In this document: positions 61,091 to 64,000 of the stretch, one piece after another
How the letters are laid out: the number at the start of each line of letters is the position of its first letter
Position numbering within the stretch: the first letter of the stretch is position 1
Assembly: GCA_002747035.1 (NCBI GenBank)
Contig: PDRZ01000020.1
Coordinates: 113,810-177,809, forward strand
From: Rhodobacterales bacterium
GTDB lineage: Bacteria; Pseudomonadota; Alphaproteobacteria; Rhodobacterales; Rhodobacteraceae
DNA length: 64,000 nucleotides
Direction of reading: 5' to 3'
Notes under the pieces: generated by a model
Database searches by the model: none
What the model saw: only the letters and a program-made list of their open reading frames with translations
What the model was told of the DNA's origin: nothing
Position numbers and translations under genes: made by a program

Positions 61091-62611
61091 ATGAATGTTG
61101 CCCATTGGCTTGATCGCAGCGCGCAAGCTACGCCAGAAAGCCCGGCATTGTTTTTTGGCACAGAACAGGTTGCGGATTATACCGAATTCCACCGGCGGGC
61201 CGGGCAGGTGGCCACCTGGCTTGGGACCCGGGGTGTCGGCGCGGGGGACCGGGTTGGGATTTTCATGAAGAATCTGCCCGAATACCTGGTTGTGCATTAC
61301 GGAATATGGATGGCCGGGGCGGTGGTGGTGCCGATCAATGCAAAGCTGCATGGGCGCGAGGCGAAGTGGATTCTGGAAAATGCAGGGGCGGTTTTGTGTT
61401 TTACCTCGCCCGGGCTGGATGCGGATTTGCGGGACTGTGGCACCGGCATCGCAACGCTTGATGTGACCGGCCCGGAGTTTGGTGCGTTTTGGGCGATGGA
61501 ACCCGTGCCCGCCGCCGCGCATCGCGCGCCTCAGGATCTTGCCTGGCTGTTTTATACCTCGGGCACCACGGGGCGGCCCAAGGGGGTGATGATCACCCAT
61601 CGGATGCTGGGCCTGATGGCGCTGTGTTATCTGGCCGATGTGGATGAGGTCAGCGCACGGGATACGGCGCTTTATGCGGCGCCGCTGAGCCATGGGGCGG
61701 GACTCTACTCTTTGATGCATGTGATGAAGGGGGCGCGGCATGTTTGCCCCGCCTCGGGCGGATTTGACGAGGCCGAGATTTTTGCGCTGGCCCGATATCA
61801 CGGGCGCACCCATATGTTCGCCGCCCCCACCATGGTGAAACGCCTGACCGACGTGGCCCAAAGCACCGGGGAAACCGGACAGGGGCTGCGTAGCGTGGTT
61901 TATGGCGGCGGGCCGATGTATGTGGCCGATATCATCGAAGCGGTGGCGCATTTCGGCGATATTTTTATCCAGATCTACGGCCAGGGCGAATGCCCGATGG
62001 CGATCACGGCCCTGTCCCGCGCAGATGTGAGCGACCGCAGCCATGCCCGCTGGCGTGATCGGCTTGGATCGGTTGGACGAGCCCAATCGGCGGTTGAGCT
62101 GCGCATAGGCGATCACGAGGGACGGGACGTTCCCCGGGGCGCGCCGGGTGAGATCATGGTGCGCGGCGATCTCGTGATGCCGGGATATTGGCGCGCCCCC
62201 GAAGCGACGGCCAGGGCGTTGAATGATGGGTGGCTGATGACCGGGGATGTGGGCAGCATGGACCAGGACGGTTATGTCACCATGCGGGACCGGTCCAAGG
62301 ACCTGATCATTTCGGGGGCAACGAACATTTATCCACGCGAGGTTGAGGAATGCCTGTTGCTGCAGCCGGATGTGGTTGAAGTCAGCGTGGTGGGCCGTCC
62401 GCACCCGGAATGGGGTGAAGAGGTGGTGGCCTTTGTCGTGACCCGTCGCGACGTCACACCCGAACGGCTTGAGGCTCATTGCCTTGAGCACATTGCGCGG
62501 TTCAAGCGGCCCAAAGCGTATGTCATGTGCGATGACCTGCCCAAAAACAACTATGGCAAAGTGTTGAAAACCGAACTGCGCAAGATGCTGCAAAAAGACA
62601 CCCCGGAGTGA
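61091..62611 (+). CDS. class I AMP-dependent acyl-CoA ligase
   Basis: A 506-residue ANL-family ligase activating a carboxylic acid to its CoA thioester through an acyl-adenylate. Seen: P-loop FYTSGTTGRPKG, IYGQGECPM, GYWRAPEAT, MTGDVGSMDQDGYV, RSKDLIISGATNIYPREVEE and the C-terminal lysine in NNYGKVLKTELR. Substrate chain or ring type cannot be told. GAGGAGGAG lies upstream of the ATG. Confidence 0.9.
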   Translation: MNVAHWLDRSAQATPESPALFFGTEQVADYTEFHRRAGQVATWLGTRGVGAGDRVGIFMKNLPEYLVVHYGIWMAGAVVVPINAKLHGREAKWILENAGAVLCFTSPGLDADLRDCGTGIATLDVTGPEFGAFWAMEPVPAAAHRAPQDLAWLFYTSGTTGRPKGVMITHRMLGLMALCYLADVDEVSARDTALYAAPLSHGAGLYSLMHVMKGARHVCPASGGFDEAEIFALARYHGRTHMFAAPTMVKRLTDVAQSTGETGQGLRSVVYGGGPMYVADIIEAVAHFGDIFIQIYGQGECPMAITALSRADVSDRSHARWRDRLGSVGRAQSAVELRIGDHEGRDVPRGAPGEIMVRGDLVMPGYWRAPEATARALNDGWLMTGDVGSMDQDGYVTMRDRSKDLIISGATNIYPREVEECLLLQPDVVEVSVVGRPHPEWGEEVVAFVVTRRDVTPERLEAHCLEHIARFKRPKAYVMCDDLPKNNYGKVLKTELRKMLQKDTPE

Positions 62612-63193
62612 CCCGGGCCGGAAGGCCGGAGGTGTCTGGCTTCAGGTCGCGAAACGCTTTGGCTTTGTGATCCTGCCGCCCATTCCGTGACCGGCCCCAC
62701 CCTCACGGCGAATGGTGGTTGGACGGCCCAGAAAGAGCGGAGGATCAACCCATCATGCGCTCTTGCACATCCCAGAGTTCATTGAGAAGGCGCATTTCGG
62801 TCAGATCGGCCGCAGTCATGGATCCGGTGGACAGTGTGGTGCGCGACGAAACGGGGATATGCACGCCGCGCCCCGAACGGCTTTCCAGCATCATGCGTGC
62901 GGTGTCCGTGGCTGGGGGTTGCTGCACTGCGGTTGCGGTTTGTGTCGGGCTGCGCAGGATATCGGTTCGGCATCTGTTCGGCTCGAGGCCGGGGGGTGCG
63001 ATGCTCGGTCACTGCGGTCCCAACAAGGGCGCTTCCCGCCTTGCTGATCGGTTCGATTACAGGCATTACTGGCTCTCAAAGACGGAGCCACCACCAAGGA
63101 CCAGTGTCCCTTTCAAGTCTTAATAGATGGCGAAGCCCGTCGGGCCGGGTGTGGGTAATTTAACTTAATTCCCGGCGCGACGGCGGCGCAGGA
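62612..63193. other. 582-bp gap with a possible gene remnant
   Basis: No intact gene. A minus-strand frame at 62745-62927 reads DTARMMLESRSGRGVHIPVS ... then ends NELWDVQERMMG, which resembles the C-terminus of a Gfo/Idh/MocA oxidoreductase; nothing upstream continues it, so it may be a decayed remnant. The rest shows no pattern. Confidence 0.3.
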
Positions 63194-63466
63194 TCAGCCG
63201 CAGGGGCCGGTGCGATAGGTGCCGTCGCCGTTAGAATAGGCGCATTGCCCGGTCTGGCGGTTCTTGGCGACCATGGTACCCGCGGCGGCCCCGGCGATTG
63301 TTGCCAGGATGGTCCAGTTCTTGTTCGCGCCAAGCATCTTGGCCGTAATCAGACCAGCCATGCCGCCGCCAAGACCATAGCCAAGCTGCTCTTCTTCGGC
63401 GGGGGACATGCAGGCGGACAGGGCCATGGCTCCGACCAAGGGCAGGGCAATCAGGGGTTTGCGCAT
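63194..63466 (-). CDS. small lipoprotein with glycine-zipper segment
   Basis: A 90-residue lipoprotein: signal with lipobox LSAC (Cys19), a Gly/Ala-rich membrane-like segment (GYGLGGGMAGLI and ILATIAGAAAGTMVAK) and a two-cysteine end (QTGQCAYSNGDGTYRTGPCG). Related to the SlyB/17-kDa-antigen type in style. GAGGAGAAACCTG precedes the ATG; the longer upstream frame has no family features. Function unknown. Confidence 0.8.
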   Translation of the reverse strand: MRKPLIALPLVGAMALSACMSPAEEEQLGYGLGGGMAGLITAKMLGANKNWTILATIAGAAAGTMVAKNRQTGQCAYSNGDGTYRTGPCG

Positions 63467-63652
63467 CAGGTTTCTCCTCGCTATGCGGTTCACTTGCCTG
63501 CACCCTAGCTGTGGTTTCAGCGGCGGAAAGGGGGGCAGGGGGGTAAGTGTGTTTCGGGGCAGAAACCTGCCGAAGCGCGGCGGTTTTCCGCGCAAAACCC
63601 TATGAATTGCGCAATAAAAACGGGCCGGTACGAGGATCGGCCCAGACAGGGG
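63467..63652. other. intergenic, no gene seen
   Basis: Promoter side of the lipoprotein gene. It holds only short GC-rich stretches and an 11-bp hairpin-like GCCGG/CCGGC patch near 63624-63642. Confidence 0.35.
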
Positions 63653-63654
63653 TC

Positions 63655-63702
63655 TTAAAGCGTTTCGACGTGTTGTTGAACTGCATCCATGAAGTGAAAC
63701 GC
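63655..63702 (+). repeat. family 2-like hairpin
   Basis: TTAAAGCGTTTCGACGTG ... AAGTGAAACGC, an imperfect palindrome with the common TAAAGCGTTT start, directly before family 1 copy D. Confidence 0.6.
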
Positions 63703-63752
63703 GCGGAACTTTTTTTGTTGTGGGCGTTGCGAAATCAACTTCGTGTCTCAGG

Positions 63753-63869
63753 TTAAAGCGTTCGACCTTTAACCTGAGACAGGGAAAAGGTCGAAGGCGG
63801 CGCGACATTTATGTGTTTCGCGGGTCCTGCCAAAAACCCGTGGTTCAGGTTTTTGGCAGGACGCTTTAA
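63753..63869 (+). repeat. family 1 palindromic element, full copy D
   Basis: 117 bp with 9-bp ends TTAAAGCGT / ACGCTTTAA and the same three-part body as 4445-4560 (about ten differences by eye, one indel). The left stem TTCGACCTTT / AAAAGGTCGAA pairs perfectly here. It lies between the lipoprotein promoter side and the 3' end of acs. Confidence 0.87.
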
Positions 63870-63905
63870 TCTCGAAGTGCCTTGGCCAGTCAGATACCCC
63901 GGCCC

Positions 63906-64000
63906 TCACCCTTTGATCATTCTGTTTTGGATGAGGTCATCGACGACGGCGGGTTCTGCGAGTGTTGAGGTGTCGCCGAGGGATGCGTAGTCGTTTTCGG
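63906..64000 (-). CDS. acs: acetyl-CoA synthetase, C-terminal end (partial)
   Basis: The last 30 or so codons of a minus-strand gene entering from the right edge: ENDYASLGDTSTLAEPAVVD then DLIQNRMIKG and TGA at 63906-63908. This matches the conserved end of AcsA/Acs (DYGALGDTSTLADPAVV type). The rest lies outside the window. Confidence 0.82.
   Translation of the reverse strand, partial: ENDYASLGDTSTLAEPAVVDDLIQNRMIKG

Noticed and set aside
60977-62593. Very long minus-strand frame opposite the acyl-CoA ligase gene
   Set aside because: Only its last 180 codons (60434-60976) look like a protein (PAS-LuxR). The rest is His/Arg/Pro-rich, lies opposite a clear ligase gene and is a product of high GC.

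Overview
The window is high-GC DNA from an alphaproteobacterium, most likely a Rhodobacteraceae member of the Roseobacter type. The evidence is the PHB locus (phaZ, phaC, phasin, phaR), a pyruvate dehydrogenase operon whose E1-beta carries its own lipoyl domain, the NDUFA12-mlaD-DUF2155-aat-accC-accB block, a TRAP transporter and a homogentisate operon. It looks chromosomal. There are no phage genes, integrases, transposase genes or CRISPR arrays. All identifications come from reading the sequence; no database search was run.

Layout: 1-2 kb holds a bufferin-type RiPP operon (bufA1, bufB, bufC, probably continuing off the left edge). It is followed by thrS, a ThDP-dependent enzyme, three alpha/beta hydrolases and a VOC protein. 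At 10.4-16.5 kb lies the PHB locus, with phaZ divergent from phaC-phasin-phaR; CTGC-N3-GCAG boxes in the phaC and phasin promoters and an inverted repeat before phaR are likely PhaR operators. At 18-25 kb is an accessory amine-metabolism region: a P450 / glutamine-synthetase-like / 2Fe-2S ferredoxin operon, a divergent class I amidotransferase, a GntR regulator, and a PLP decarboxylase paired with an HpcH/HpaI aldolase. At 25.2-32 kb is a homogentisate operon (hmgA, fahA, DUF2059, MBL-fold protein, FAD monooxygenase, DUF2783) with a divergent MarR gene. At 32-37.7 kb are mixed housekeeping and hypothetical genes (a nuclease-like protein, a DMT transporter, SelO, GNAT, nucleoside hydrolase). 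At 37.8-42.5 kb a tightly overlapping FMO / BASS transporter / SDR / SDR operon faces a TetR gene with a clear palindromic operator. At 42.5-47 kb are a TRAP transporter and a lone iron-binding protein. At 47-49.2 kb are a sulfotransferase-like gene, tRNA-Arg(UCU) and tRNA-Thr(CGU). From 49.4 to 64 kb are pdhABC, a ftsB/divIC-like gene, an AidB-like acyl-CoA dehydrogenase, the conserved NDUFA12-to-accB block, a PAS-LuxR regulator, an acyl-CoA ligase, a small lipoprotein and the last codons of acs.

The window also carries several families of short non-coding palindromic elements. Two families share TAAAGCGT...ACGCTTTA ends, and another has TATAGC...GCTATA ends. They sit between genes or exactly at gene 3' ends, where they supply stop codons or last residues. 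One copy lies inside a decayed PaaI-type thioesterase gene (55659-56106), which indicates that the element moved. These families, the bufferin operon, the P450/GS/ferredoxin cluster and the FMO/BASS/SDR operon are the parts most worth following up.
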